Of a DNA stretch of 64,000 nucleotides, positions 11,736-25,400 are shown piece after piece (position 1 is the stretch's first letter; the number at the start of each line of letters is the position of its first letter). The stretch spans positions 336,120,651 to 336,184,650 of the forward strand of contig NC_092874.1 in the NCBI RefSeq assembly GCF_028372415.1, written 5' to 3'. A model generated the notes under the pieces. It saw only the letters and a program-made list of their open reading frames with translations, searched no databases and was not told where the DNA came from. A program made the translations under genes and the position numbers. The DNA is from Notamacropus eugenii. Lineage: Eukaryota; Chordata; Mammalia; Diprotodontia; Macropodidae.

Positions 11736-13179
11736 TCTGTTTGTATTTTGGAGTTCCAAAGAACCTGTAGTACTAATCAAGTACTAGGTAAATTAGGTAC
11801 CAGTTACCAAAAAGTGTTGCCAAAATTTTGACTTGTACATTCTTCCTTCCCTATTTAAACTTTTCCAACTCACCCCAGAGGGGTTGTCATCCTCTCATCC
11901 CTGAATTTGCCATTCCTACCTTCTTCAGGTAGAAGGTGGGAGTTATGAAGAAAGAGAGACACTTTTTTTAACTGGCTCCCCTTCTCAGGATGTAGTATGA
12001 TAATATTCAATATAAATTTTAGACTTTAATAAGGGCCAAAGCTTGAATTAAGAAGAGCCTGAACCTAATAGTCCCTTTTGTTTAACTTAGAGGATGCCTT
12101 TTGATGTCAAGCAAATGGGACTTCCTTACCAGACCCTTCTTCTAGCATCCTAGTGGTAAGAGAAAAACACAGATACCTTGGGTTGTAACTTCAGCTTTGT
12201 CAACTCTGTTAAGATGAACAACTTCAAAGGCCTGTTTAGGACAGGATGTCTGTAATCTGGGTGATGGGACTTTTTCCTTATCTTGAATCACAAAGGCATG
12301 CTATGGAAAGAAGATGCCCATAGCTTGGGATCATAAAACCCAACTGATGCTACTTTGTTTACAGAGTGTTTATCTAAGAGAACTCCTTTCTCACGGCAAA
12401 ATGTATATAAGCCAGAAGATTTCTGTACTGGGTAGCCAGAACATCTTTCTGACTCCATAATGCATTATGTTACCGTTTTCTTTAATAGGGAATTGATTAA
12501 TTAATTAATTAAATCACAAAATGTATGCATTTAGCCTGTTGCCTTTTCTTTAACCAAGTTTTCAGGTCAACAAGTAGGACTTGGCACTTAGGAATGAGAT
12601 GCTTAATAATTCTTGTAGTTCAAAACTGTCTTTGTTGGAATCTATCCAACTATGAATTAGTAACACTAAGTAGGGCCCTGCTTCAAGATTGAGCAATAAA
12701 CTTCTGAAACAAATTCTGGTTGAATTTGGGGCTTGTCAAAGGTATTTGGATTCCCTGCTAGATGTAAGGATGGCAGCAAACTGAGTTTCTGGGAGAACAT
12801 GGTAGAATTTCTTTTTGTGTGTGGGGAGAGAATGATCCCTCTAAATTTAGCCTTGCATGAACACAAGACCAAGGTTGACTTTCGCTTGTATAATTGATGA
12901 GAGAGCATGTTTGTGATGGGTAATCAATAAACTCATGGAAAAAGTTCAGAGTTATCTTTACGTAGATAGCCTCTTACTAGAAACAGCTAAAAAGACATTC
13001 CTGGAAACCTAGGAAAACATTTAAGAGCTTTGTGTATTTATTGTACTCCCAACTAGAAAAAAATATTCTAGGGGAAGGGGAGAAAGGTGTACCTTACAAT
13101 AATAAGTGATAAGTAGAAGATAACCTAGTTCATGAGGTTCCTTGTTGGAGTAGCTAGAAAGGCATGGGGTGATTCCAAA
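11736..13179. other. Unassigned stretch downstream of CDO1
   Basis: No repeat or gene is recognised. There is a short TTAA-rich run at 12493-12512. Part could belong to a longer CDO1 3' UTR if the signal at 13197 is not used. Confidence 0.45.
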
Positions 13180-13196
13180 CTATATTCAAATTCAGT

Positions 13197-13202
13197 TTTA
13201 TT
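13197..13202 (-). terminator. Candidate poly(A) signal AATAAA, CDO1 distal
   Basis: The CDO1 sense strand reads AATAAA about 830 nt after the stop. It is the farthest candidate before the sequence turns into ordinary intergenic DNA. Choice between this site and the proximal ones cannot be made from sequence alone. Confidence 0.45.
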
Positions 13203-13506
13203 CAAGTTAACCTGACAATTTTGGTAGCAATACAAAAAGTATTTTACATGGGCATTTGGTCACATCAAAACACACTTGTGATTCCTTTTTGCTGTGAATT
13301 CCACCTATATCCTTGCAGTTTATTTCACAACTAAAGGGCAAACTGACTTGAGTGTCTCTGTACACAGTGACCCATACACAGAAAAGGAATTTGTGAAGAT
13401 GGGAAACCAGCAAAACCAGAGAACATAAAACATAATATATATCTGTATACTTATCAGTATAATTATCAGCATAACAAACGTGGATGTAGGAGGTCTTAGA
13501 CTTGGT

Positions 13507-13512
13507 TTTATT
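13507..13512 (-). terminator. Candidate poly(A) signal AATAAA, CDO1 proximal
   Basis: The plus strand reads TTTATT, so the CDO1 sense strand reads AATAAA about 520 nt after the stop codon. It would give a shorter 3' UTR that still contains the (CU)n tract. Another copy of the hexamer lies at 13319-13324. Confidence 0.4.
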
Positions 13513-13580
13513 GCTAATTATGATGGATAAAAACTGTCAAAAGAACTTCATTGTCTTTCCTAGTAGGGAACCATGAGGAC

Positions 13581-13630
13581 AAGGAAGAGGGAGGAACATA
13601 GGGAGGGAGAGAGGGAGAGGGAGGGAGGGA

Positions 13631-13715
<85 letters not shown>

Positions 13716-13750
13716 AGGGAGAGGAGGAGGGAGAGGGAGGGGGAGGAAGC
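13581..13750. repeat. (GA)n microsatellite and purine tract in the CDO1 3' UTR
   Basis: About 170 bases are almost purely purine on the plus strand, with an uninterrupted GA core at about 13634-13705 flanked by GGGAGA variants. In the CDO1 transcript it would read as a polypyrimidine (CU)n run. Apparent serine/leucine-rich reading frames here are artefacts of the repeat. Confidence 0.95.
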
Positions 13751-14027
13751 ATTTGATTAGGTCTTCCAAGTATAAAGAGCATATAACAATAGGATTTCTC
13801 CTTTTCAGTATCTCCTGGCATTGTTTAGACAGATAGTCCCCTGTCATTAGCATTCATTCAAGGAAACTACAAGCAGCCACAAGTCTGCCCTAATATATCT
13901 CTAAGCATCTTATTCAAAGGTACTGTTGGACAGCAAATGATGGGTGGTTTTTTGTCCACAATTAAAGATTTCAGCATACTTTAAAAAGAAAAAAAACACG
14001 AAAGAATACTCTAGTGACTGGATCTCT

Positions 14028-14057
14028 TCAGTTATTCTCCAATGAAGTTGAAGTGGC
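14028..14057 (-). CDS. CDO1: CDO1 coding exon 5 (last nine residues and stop)
   Basis: Only 30 nt are coding: Ala-Thr-Ser-Thr-Ser-Leu-Glu-Asn-Asn-stop, after acceptor TTCTCTAG. Human CDO1 ends Ala-Thr-Ser-Gly-Ser-Leu-Glu-Asn-Asn, so the match is clear despite the length. The rest of the exon is 3' UTR. Confidence 0.93.
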   Translation of the reverse strand, partial: ATSTSLENN

Positions 14058-17000
14058 CTAGAGAAGAAAAAAAAAAGATACTTTCACTAGATATCCTCAC
14101 TTTTTTTTTTTTTTAAAGATAGTCTATGTAAGGGACGGAGAACAGAAACTTCAACCTGCAACAATGTTTTTCCTAAACTATTGACCATATACTAGATAGA
14201 GAAAGCATCCCTTTAAGATTGTAGCAATGTAAAGATACAGATCAGCACAATTTTGCTACTTAATAAAGGGCAGTCTCAACACAACTTAAGTCTTATAGCG
14301 GTCCTTGTTCATATGTCAAGTAGCAGTCATAATATCTCTTCCTTAGAATATAAGATAGTTACTAAAAACTATTCTTATAAGTCACCAGTTATTTAATTAG
14401 TCATACAGTTGTCATATTAGTTCAGGTTGCCATTAGAAAGTTAGGTGGTAGGTCTAGTTCCTCGTATTCCTAATCAGTCAATTCTCCAGTAGCCTGAACA
14501 ATAGCTCTACTTTGGGCAATTTTCAGCGGATAAAGTATTTCAGGGTGGTTTCTCATTCTTTATCCTTTTTTGACCTCCCTATTTCATTTTCTAGAGATAG
14601 ATTTCTCTCTCAAGTAATTTAGATTTGGATTAACTGTTCTATTCTAATTCTGAATTGATCAATTTAAAACTTTCATTCTTCTCTTGTGAAAGTTGTTTAT
14701 GGAAGGTTTGAAAGACCCAAACACAAGTCTTCTCCTGACATAGATGATAGCCATGAGGTCAACAAGAGTTAAATAGCACCAATGAACCAGGTGGTTAATC
14801 TTGACAGTTCAAGGAAATGTTCCCCTAGAAACAGGAACCTTAAAAAATATTTGTAGACTTAGGACTAACTGATTATTTGCCAAGAATCCTCAACACTGTA
14901 CAGTTTGAAAATGTTCTCTTATATAACTGAATGAAATACAAACAACAAGTTTAGAACACACGATAATAATTCTTGCTGCCAGTGATTTTGAAGCTTTAGG
15001 CCAGATTTCCCAACTACTAAGGAGAACAAACGAGAAGGGCACATACTGTGGAGAATGTTCTTCTTTGGAACCAGTATGGGGATAAAGAGGCAGTCAGGCA
15101 GTGGATAGAGAGAACACTGGACCTGGAGTTGGGAAGACTTGAATTCAAAAGTGGCCTCAGACACTTACCACCTGTGTGCCCCTGGGCAAGTCACCTAACC
15201 TGTTTGTCTCAGCTTCCTCATCTGTAAAATGGGGATAATAATAGCACCCATTCCCCAGGGCTGTTGTCAGGATAAAATGAGACAAAATCTATAAAGTGCT
15301 ATGCAAACCCTAAAGCATTTTATATAAATGCTAGCTATTATGATGGTCATTATTATTTTTAGTATTATAAGGTATTGATTTTTTAAAAAAAATTCTCATC
15401 TGTAGATGCATGGCTAAACTCTCAGTGCTCTTGAATTGCCCAAAACATGAGAAAAGGAACAAGGGTGGAACTTTTTTTTAACCTATAAAGTCAATTTCAA
15501 TCAATTCAAGGTCCAAATGTTAAACAAAGTATCCTTTCAAGCCAAGGTACCACGTGTTGGTAACACTTGGTGTTACATATTAATCCCAACCCAGGACTGA
15601 GAGGTTAATAAGGATTTCTTCAATCTCATACTTACAAATGGAGTCCTTGCCCCAAATTTGCTATAAAACGTCATTGTGACTTTATTCTTATGTCCTGTTC
15701 TTTGGTCAAAGGTGTGACAAGTGTCAAAGGGCGGACTATACAAATGAAGGCTAACAGCAGGTTCCGTGTGACTTGTGTTCTCCACCCGATGTAGGCCAAT
15801 AGAATCTAAAGAGGAGACAAGAAGAGAGGTTCAACAAACTGAATGTTCCAGTCGTGGTCTAAAGATAAAACAAATCTGTTTAAATCACATGTACCTCAAT
15901 GAAACTAAGAATTAATCAGAAAGATTCTTAAACCCAGGAGTCTACAGGAAATTTCAGTTAACTAAATGATTTGGTACAAATGTTACCCTGGAAGCTGACC
16001 TAAGAAACTAAAGTTATGGTGATATATAATAGTCTTTGCCCAATTGGTGTATGGTGATTTTTCTTCTTTAAGGAGGGGCTTAAAAATTAGCATGTATACG
16101 TACATATCTTTGTAAGGGGAAGAATGATACTCTGGTTACATAGTATTGTTATCATGTAGAATTAATTTTATAGGCCAGTGAATAGTACTTTTTGTCATGA
16201 CATACACACAGAAATGACTACCACCATGGTAGTTGGTTTTAAAATCCAACTGCTTTAGCAGCTTTCGTGGTTGTGTTTTTATCTTGTATCAAAAGGTATC
16301 AAATGACAGCCAAATGAGGCATTATGCGGTCTATTTGATCCAAGAATCAATCTGTTCATTGGCACTAAGGCTTTCATCATGTTACATAACGCCTTCTCCC
16401 CATCTCCAAAAATATTATAAACACAAGCTGGTGACAGAAATGGGAGACATTGAGAAGGATTAGAACAGCCCTCACCCTTGTTTGCTTGAATACCTTGGAG
16501 AAATAATCCGCACTCTTTCAACGTGCAGTAACTTGGACATAATTATACCTGTGGCTTGAGAGCTTACTAACATCTTACTTCTCTTACTGTAGGAATGTAA
16601 AGAAAATAGTCAAAGCAAAAGTAACTGTGGAGAAGTAGCCTGAGATAGTACTGCTATTATTCCACTGCAGTTTTATTTTTGACTCCTCTTTCCCCCCAAA
16701 TTCTGTCAGTCTGCTGATTCTAACTCACCATAATGCTTTGCTGTTGTTGTTTTGTCATTTCCCATCATGTCTGACTCTTTGTGACCCCATTTGGGGTTTA
16801 CTTGGCAAAGATCCTGGAGTGGTTTGGCCTTCTCTAGCTCATTTTACAGATGAGGAAACTGAGGCAAGCAGAATTAAGTGAGTTGCTCAGGGTCAATACA
16901 GCTAGTAAGTGTCTGAGGCTAGATTTGAACTCAGGAAGAAGAGTCTTCCAGGCTTAGTGCTCTATCCACTGTGCTACTACCCTCATTCAATTCTTAGTAC

Positions 17001-20000
17001 TCCCTAGATGTTCTTGTCTTCACATTCCAATTCAGTATTTTGGGAAGCAATGTATAAGACAGTTTAATCATATCACTGCTTTGCTCAAAACTAAAAAAAA
17101 AACCCTCCAATCCCTCTCATCTACTAAAGAAAGTCCAAATTTTTTAGCTTAGAAGGTCCTTCACAATCTGACTCCCTCAAAAACCTGCAGCTCCATGAAC
17201 GTCAGATGAACCAGTTTGGTTGAACATACCTCTATGGGAGCCTAACTCTATAGGTTTGGTCAAGCTACTCCCTCTGCCTGGAATGCCCTCCCCTCCTGTC
17301 TTCATCTGATCAACTCAGCTGAAAATGATCTCTCCACATTCTCAACTTGTTTGTAGTATAAGCCAGATATGTTATGAAACAGATTAAAATGCAATTGGGA
17401 AAAGTTTAACAAAATAAAAATATAATACAACATTGATTACATTAATTTATGGTTTTCTAAGTCAACATTCAGCCTGCTTTGGTATAGACGTATTCAATAA
17501 TTACTAACACAAGGTAGTACATAGGATATGCTCCCTCTCCCCTACTATATTGTAAATTGCTACAGAACAACTTCTATCATATTCCTTTGCATTTCCCACA
17601 ATGCTCTGCATTTAGAATGTACAATAGAAATTGAATCTTCTCCAGGTGTTAGCTTCTGAAGTCAGTGCATGAGGCGAAAATACCACATAGTCAAAATCAC
17701 ACTTGAAAACATCTTTTATTGTGGTTTTTCAGTTGTATCCAATTCTTCAAAACCCCATCTGAGATTTTCTTGGCAAAGATACAGAAGTGGTCTGCCATTT
17801 CCTTCCCCAGCTTATCTGACAGATGAGGAAACTGAGGCATACAGGGTTAAGTGACTTGTCAGGGGTGACACACCTAGTAAGTGTCTGAGGCCAAATTTCA
17901 ACTGAGGAAGAAGAGTCTTCTGTCTCCAGGCCTAGCACTCTCCACTGAACCACCCAGCTGCCCCTTGAAAACATCTTAAATCCCCTCAAAATACAGCATA
18001 GTATCTTCAAGTAGTTGTAGCTGGAAAAAGAAGTAGGGTCTCTTTAAAAGTGGGAAGCATGTATCTTCGTGGCAGTGGGCTTTCTGCCAAACCTCAGGAG
18101 CACCAGCTCTCCATGGGCTGGGCTTTTTCTCCCTCAGGCATCAAGGAAACTAAGCCAATGTTTCCAAAGTTATCCCAAGGACAGCCTCCTTTGCAAGGAA
18201 AATTAGGTTTGGCTACATAAAGCAGATGCTTTACCATAACAGACACACTTGAATTCAAAGACAATTTCTCTGAGATGATTTTAAGCTGTTTTCTTAATGG
18301 TTGGAATCCGAGAGAAGCCAACATAGTATTTATCTAAATACTTCATGATAGATATGGTGATAGTATCTCAGGGTTAACATTATAGAGAATGTCCTGAGTA
18401 AAGGGATAGTAGGAAAGGCAAGCAAGTAGTTTACCATTGATGTAGGCACACTGATTTTCCCTCAAGATTCTTTCGGATTTCTTCGTCATCTCATTGGATT
18501 TCTTATCAGGCCATGCAAAGAGAGTCTCCTTGAGGTTTCCTTGCAGCATCTTCAGAAAGCAGTGGGAGTCTGTATGATCATGGATACTGCTATATATGTA
18601 CACACACATACACACAGAGAATGACAACCGAACTCAGTGGATTGTCCGGTACACAGAAATATTACAATAGGAAACAATGGTGGCTACAGAATTGGAATAC
18701 AAGGTGGCTACAGGTTAGAATAGCAAAAAAACTCTTTTTCAGAGCATAGCCTAAAATAAACTAATTCCCCATTAAACTACATCATCTGGAGTTTTACATT
18801 GTTTTTATATTTGTATATGACTTAGCTGACATTATTCAGATTAGATTAAGCGTGCATGATACTAGACTATAAAGATCAGCATAAGTGGGACTGGGGAGCT
18901 GGCAGTGGGCTTATTTTAGATGCCAACCCAGGACAAACATCAATACCAATAGTTTTAGAGAGTTTCTGACAGACAGCTTCCCCATTTATTTGGTAAGAGA
19001 AAAAACTAAAGTTGAATATAAGAAGAAATATGTTGGGGCTACTCAAAATAACCTTCCAAGGAAGTAATTAGATCAGTAACAGACCTTTGGGCTTGAACGG
19101 ATGGCTTCTAGGTCCTCAAGGGTAGCCCTCTGTATTCAATCAAAGGACTGCACTTGAGGATCTAGAGGGCCACATGTGGCCTTTGAGGCCACAGGTTCCC
19201 CCAACCTGGTAGAGGCAAGGGCATTATTGGTACCCATTTCATACTGTGACACCCTGTTGGATCTACCACCAAGATCAAGAGTGCAGAGGAGTATAAATCC
19301 CCTCTCCATAAACTAAATGCACCTATTAGACAAGATGAAATTAGAATATATCTTTCTATATGATTTAGGACATTCACTTCTCTCTTCCCAAATGAAAGGG
19401 CTAAGTTCAAGCTAGCTTTAAGTTATACACACCTTCACTATTCCCCGAAAGATTAAGAACTTTGGAATGTGTTTAAAGGGTGGCTCCTTTTTTAATGAAA
19501 TAGGAACCATTTACTATGTCCTCATACAGAAAGGTCATGCACAGCAGAAAAGAATGATTAGCAAAGTCACTAATTATCCTACTGCTACACATTTCTAGGG
19601 TAAAACATTAATTAACTTGTCAGACTTTAAGTCTTGTTTAGGGTTGTTTCCATAAAAAATATTCAATTCAAACCTTTACTTAAGATGGAGAAAGGGGGAA
19701 GCAGTTTTGTCCAGTAGCAGCAACATTGGATTGGGAATTGGGGAACCTAGGTTCTAGATTGATTTGGAGAGATTCTGGGTTACTATCCTGCAGCATGATC
19801 ACTGGCAAACTTTTCTGAATCTGTTTACTTATCTAAAAGGTGAAGGGGGTTGGGCTGGATATATAAGACACTCTCTGTCACTAAATATACCATATAATTC
19901 TATGAAAGTTTTGATTCCCTACTGTGAAATGTAGACCTGCTTATGAAGGAAAAAAAAGAATGGATTCTTCTGATTAAGAGTCATGAAATCAGGATGTGTC

Positions 20001-22347
20001 AAAGGTAAACTGTGAATCTGGGTTTTCCTGATTCAAAGACTGGCTTGGCTACCTACTATGCCACTCTGTCTCTCAAAATGTCTTAATATTCAACATACAA
20101 CATATTAATAGATAAAGGAACTAGACAATTAACTGGAAATGAGATTTATGAGATATGCTAGGTTCCCCCCACTATAAACAGTCCTTTTATTTGATTTTCT
20201 AAGTTTGTATATTGCCTGCACACAAACTCAAGATACAACAGGCTAAAATTAGAGCAGCACCAATTTGAATATAAAGTTTGAGTGTATAGAAAACAGAAAA
20301 AAAATCAAATTAAGGTAAGTCATTTATCACACTGGATGTACAAGAAGTATCTCAGTTGATACTTATAATATGGGTAAATGCATTTACCATATTTACACAC
20401 TTATGCTTCATGCAGAGAAGCTTTCTAGCTAACTTCTATGAGAAGGTTTGGTTTTGGCACCTTTGTTAGGTCATACTACCCAACGAATCATAAAATAACT
20501 TTACTGGAATGGTTAAACAAATTGGAATATGTGGATTTAATGGAATGTTACTACGCTATAAGAAACAAATAAGATTCAGAGAAACATGGGAAGATTTCTA
20601 TGAGATAATACAGAAGGAAGTAAACAGAATCAGGAAAAACATGTTTAACTACAACAATGTAAAAGGAAACAAAAAAACAAAACAGAGTTCTGCATAATTA
20701 TAATGGCCAAGTCTGTACTAGAGAAGATCAGAGAAAACACATCCATCTTCCCTTCATTGCAAAAGTAAGGGGCTATGGGTGTGGGACATAGAATAGAATG
20801 TTATATGAGGAAAATGTATAGGTTAGAGCACTGTCTTGAGATTCCATAGATAGCCCGAAGGACTAGTGATCTGAATTTCCAGGGTCCTAGGGTGAAGAGG
20901 AAGAAGGTTAATCTTGGCAGGTAGAGGTCAGTTTGGTAATCTAGGTGACTTGTGAATGGTGAGGTCAAGCAAGGCCAAAGACCTCATCCAAAAGTGAAGC
21001 AGAATGTGGAGTCTGGTCCCAGCACAAAGTCCTGATTTAAGAACTAAGGATGGGAGATATGAGTAAATTGAAGATACTATCCAATATAAAAAAAAAAATC
21101 ACTGTAGACAAAAAAAATCCAACGTAGAAGGAGAAACATCTTAACAACTACACACAGATACTTTAAGGAAAAAGATGGATTTCTCACAAGTACTGCATGA
21201 ATACTTCAAAGAAATGAAATGAGATGTTAAAATGAAATAAAAACTCTAGAAGAAAGAATTGGAAGGAGAATGAAATAACAGCATAGAAGGCATAAAAGCT
21301 GTTGCAAGTAATGAGATAAGTGAAAATTAAAATAGACATAAGAACACAAATAAAACAACAATAGATATTAAAACAAAATTAAAATACTGAAAAAACTATG
21401 TGTAAATGAAAGGTAAATAGGTATAAATGAAAATACAAGATATTGTGCTACTAAAAACAACTGACCTAGAAAAGCAGTTAAGGAAAAATAACCAATGAAC
21501 TCCTGAAAAAAAATCATGATTTAAAAAAAAATTCTGGAAATTTTATTTCAAGAATTAAGAAATGAAAACTATCTAGATCTATTTGAATCAGAGGACAAAG
21601 TAAAAATAGAATCCACCAATTACCTCCTGAAACATTCAAAGGAAAAAAATATTTCAGGTATGTCACAGTCAAAATTCAGAGCATTTAAGTCAAGGAAAAA
21701 ATTACTGCAAATATCCAGAAAAAAGATTGAAGTACTATGTAACCAAGTGTCACATAGGAACTGGCAGCCCCTACTATAAATGGGAGGAGATCTTGGAATC
21801 CAGTACTACAAGAGATAAAAGAAATAGACTTAAAATCAAGGATAACTTAACCAACAAATCTGAGTATAATACTAATAGGAAAATGGGCCTCTAATGAAAA
21901 AAAGGACTTTCAAGCATTCCTGATTATAAGATCAGAGCTAAGCAGGAATTTAAAACTGTAAACACACGAATCAAAAGAAACTTAGAAAGGAAAATATACG
22001 TGACCATTTGAAAAGATGTATAATGATGAAGAGTAAACACACTGATAGAAGGAACAAATGCCCTTTCAGAACCTGTCTTCAAAGAGTATAGAGGAAAATT
22101 AAATGAGTAATTAGTAAGTAAAGCAGTTGGGCGGTGGTGGATTTAATTCTGTCCCCAGAGTTTGAAGAGGGAAAGGAAAAGGAAAGGTAAAAGAAGGACT
22201 GTACTAATGTTGAAAAAAGGAAGAAGGGAGGGGAATAGAACTTTCTTTTTCTCATACTTGGGGTACGTGAAAAGAAGCAATAGAGACACAGAACAAAGGG
22301 TGGGTATCAGATGGACTTCACTCTTTCTGGACCAAAGGAAGGATGAA

Positions 22348-22412
<65 letters not shown>

Positions 22413-25400
22413 TTAGGTATAGCAAATCACCAAATTCAACAGGGAAACAGGTAGAGAGAAGGAGGTATGATTAAGGGGGAAGAGAATACCAGGGAGGGAA
22501 TAGTCAATCAACAAGCATTTATTAAGTGCTTACAAGAAGTGAAAAGAGAGAGGAGAGAGAAAAGATCTGGAAATTTAGGAACTACCTATCAATTGTGGTC
22601 ATGAATGCAATGAAATATTTGTAAGGTAAGAAATGACAAAAGAGATGATTTTTGGGAAATTTTGGAAAAATCCACTATATCAGTTCTGTTGAACTAACTT
22701 ACCTTTCCTATTTCTTACAAAATCTTTGTTAAAAGGGATGATATTAATAAGTAGGGTTGAAGAGGTATATTTGGAAATGAATCAGATTGAAAATGAAGCC
22801 TGGAGGGGGAAGGAGATGAGGAGAGATATCCAAAACTTCAAGTCCTCCCAGCCGAGTTCCTAGCATTGAACATGTGCTTTAATAAGCTTTTGTGGATTTC
22901 TTACCTGCCATGCCCTTCACCCCAACACAGAATCATCAGGTTAAACTTTCCATTTCCTTGATCCACAAGATTTCGGGTGTACCTAAGAAAACAAATGTTG
23001 GAAGTTTAAAATATACTTTACTTGAAGAAGCACCAGAAATAAAATACCAAACCTCAGAACTACAAGGAAATGTTAGAGATTTAATACAATCACTTCAATT
23101 TTTCAAATTAGGCATCTGAGGCTGAGAGAGGTTAACTCATTTCTTTAAGGTCATATAGCTGCTAAATGTCATATTACAGACATCAATCTGTCCCTTGACC
23201 CCAAGTTCAGTGCTCCTTTAACATATTAACCTTGTGCCATAAAATTAGTCTCGTCTCTTTCTCTCCCTCCTCCCCAGACCTCCTTCACTCCTATAGTTAG
23301 AATGTTTAGTATTTGGAGTGAAAATTGCTTATTTTCTATTTCTAATAGGGTACAGTTATAGCACAGAAGAAAAATTTCTTTGCATTTCATTCCTGGATGT
23401 TTAAGAACTTTCTCTGAGTTACTGACTTTCCCCCAGCATTTAGCTGTACTCTAAGGAAAAGGGAATGAAAGGGAAAGGAAATTCCAGCAGTCTACACTTG
23501 ATCTCTTTGACCAGATGCAGAACAGAGCTAAGCTATTTCTACAGAATATCAATTCAGAAAATTCTTTGGTGTTCCAAGCAAAAGTGCTGCAATTGTTCCC
23601 TGCAGTTAAATAAAAATTTAAGAAATAATACATCACTGAAAAGATGCTTTCATATTTAGTTTAGTAGAATTAAATATAGTTGAGTCCTAATAAAACTAAG
23701 AGCCCATAATCAAAGTTGTCGTGTTTGTTTAGCAGAACTGATACAATTTGGGGAGTGAGGTGGGAAAACAATTAAAATGTGGGCAGAATTGTCATGGAAG
23801 TGAGAGGTTCAAAGGATAGTTTAGGCTTACAATAAATGAAAAATGTAACACACACACAAACACACATACATCTCAAGTTCTATAAATTTCCATTGCCCCA
23901 CAAGTTGTTATTTATAAAATTCTAATTCAGCAAAGCTTTATTCCAAAAATGCAGGTTACTTAATGATAAGTTCTAAGGAAAGGGACCCTTTGCCATGCTC
24001 TTCTATATTTTGTTTATAGAATTCTATTTGCCAGTGTCCTTTCAAGTATTTGGACAAAATAAATTTCCTGAGGTTATTTTGCATGATCTGAATGATATAT
24101 GATATGAATGATATGACATGATATGAATGAGTTGCTTAATAAATGCCCTTTTAAAAAGGTGTTAGCTCTCCTAAATGACAATATATGGGGCTGTGCATGG
24201 TATCATTGAAACAGATTTTTTTTTAGTAAAGCTTTTAAAATTGTCAAAATTATGCACACTGACCCGTTTCCGGGCCCATCATCACATCATCTTGATTATT
24301 ATTGGCATCTCCTGTAGCATTTAGACAGCATTAAAGTAGAAATGCATTTAAAACTTGGAAGACATAATTCAAACCTCTATTACTACAGGCAAATCTATTT
24401 TCATTGAAACTCAGGTTAGAACTCAGAGGAGCAGAGAGGATCAGGTGAAATAATGTAAACAAAAGTAGCATTCAATCTTAACTCTTGACTTAATTACAAC
24501 CTAGCTCTCAATTACATGACCTCTGGTTCTAATTGTTTCCCAGAGGTTAGTCTAGTTTCTTCTACTGGGGAGTAAATACCTCAGGGGCAGGCACTGTGCT
24601 AACGTGGAATCTTTCCTAGTGCAAGACATCCAGACCAGAATTCCTTTACTAGAATTCTTAAGAAACCATTCCATAGAATCCATGGATTCAATTTAGAAGT
24701 GGAAGGGACCTTAGGAGCCATATACTCCAACCTTCTCATTTTACAGATGAGGAAAACTGAGACTCGGAGAGGTGAAAGTACTTGCCCTTTCCTGGCAAAG
24801 CCAAGACTGCTGATGAACCATTAATGACTAAATGGTTACTTATGCCAAGTTAAGTACTAGGGGTATTCACTTGATCTTGAGAGCTATCAATCACTAGTCT
24901 ACTTAATCTTTCACCTGCTGCACTTGGCTGAACTAAGTAATTATCTGTTTTAGTGATGAAAACACAAACTCCAGATTAAATGAATGAATTTAACAAGTAC
25001 AGTCAGAAGACTATCAAGAAGTAATTTGCACATACTTCTGGTTCATATCTGAGTACGAACACAATACAGTTGTGAAAGTAAGCCAGGCCCTAGGGGTAGC
25101 TTTAAGGTGTTATTTCAGTGACAGTAGTCATTGAGTGCCTATGAAGAGCCAAACTCTTAGGGACTGAGAATACAAAGACAAAAAATGAAACATTCTCTGA
25201 CCTCAAGTCACTTACATTTCACATGAGAAGGACGTACATAGATAAATACAAACTACTTTTTTGGTGAGAAAGAACACAGCCAACCAATCAACTGGGGGAG
25301 AGGGAGGGAATCAGGAAAGGCCTGCAGTAAGAGGCCACACTTTGAGGTGAGATATGAAGGGAGCTAGGGTTTCCTAAGGCCTCCTAGAAGGCCTTTCTTC

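Larger units (their letters stand above)
13180..14027 (-). other. CDO1: CDO1 3' UTR, approximate left limit
   Basis: This is the stretch from the CDO1 stop to just past the last AATAAA-type signal. No canonical signal lies between the stop and the purine tract at 13581-13750, so any normal polyadenylated transcript should carry that tract, read as (CU)n in the mRNA. The left limit is inferred from the signal at 13197-13202 and has not been seen as a cleavage site. Confidence 0.6.

Noticed and set aside
11736-13179. Extra CDO1 exon or neighbouring TMED7 3' end
   Set aside because: No match to expected protein or splice sites; in human the next gene on this side is far away.
13581-13750. CRISPR-like or minisatellite array
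   Set aside because: No spacer/repeat alternation; it is a simple dinucleotide tract.
13537-13853. Overlapping Ser/Leu/Pro-rich and Arg/Glu-rich frames of 87-97 codons on both strands
   Set aside because: They are translations of the (GA)n tract and have no non-repeat protein content.
22143-22416. Frames with Cys-Val or Thr-His repeats
   Set aside because: They are translations of the (AC)n microsatellite.
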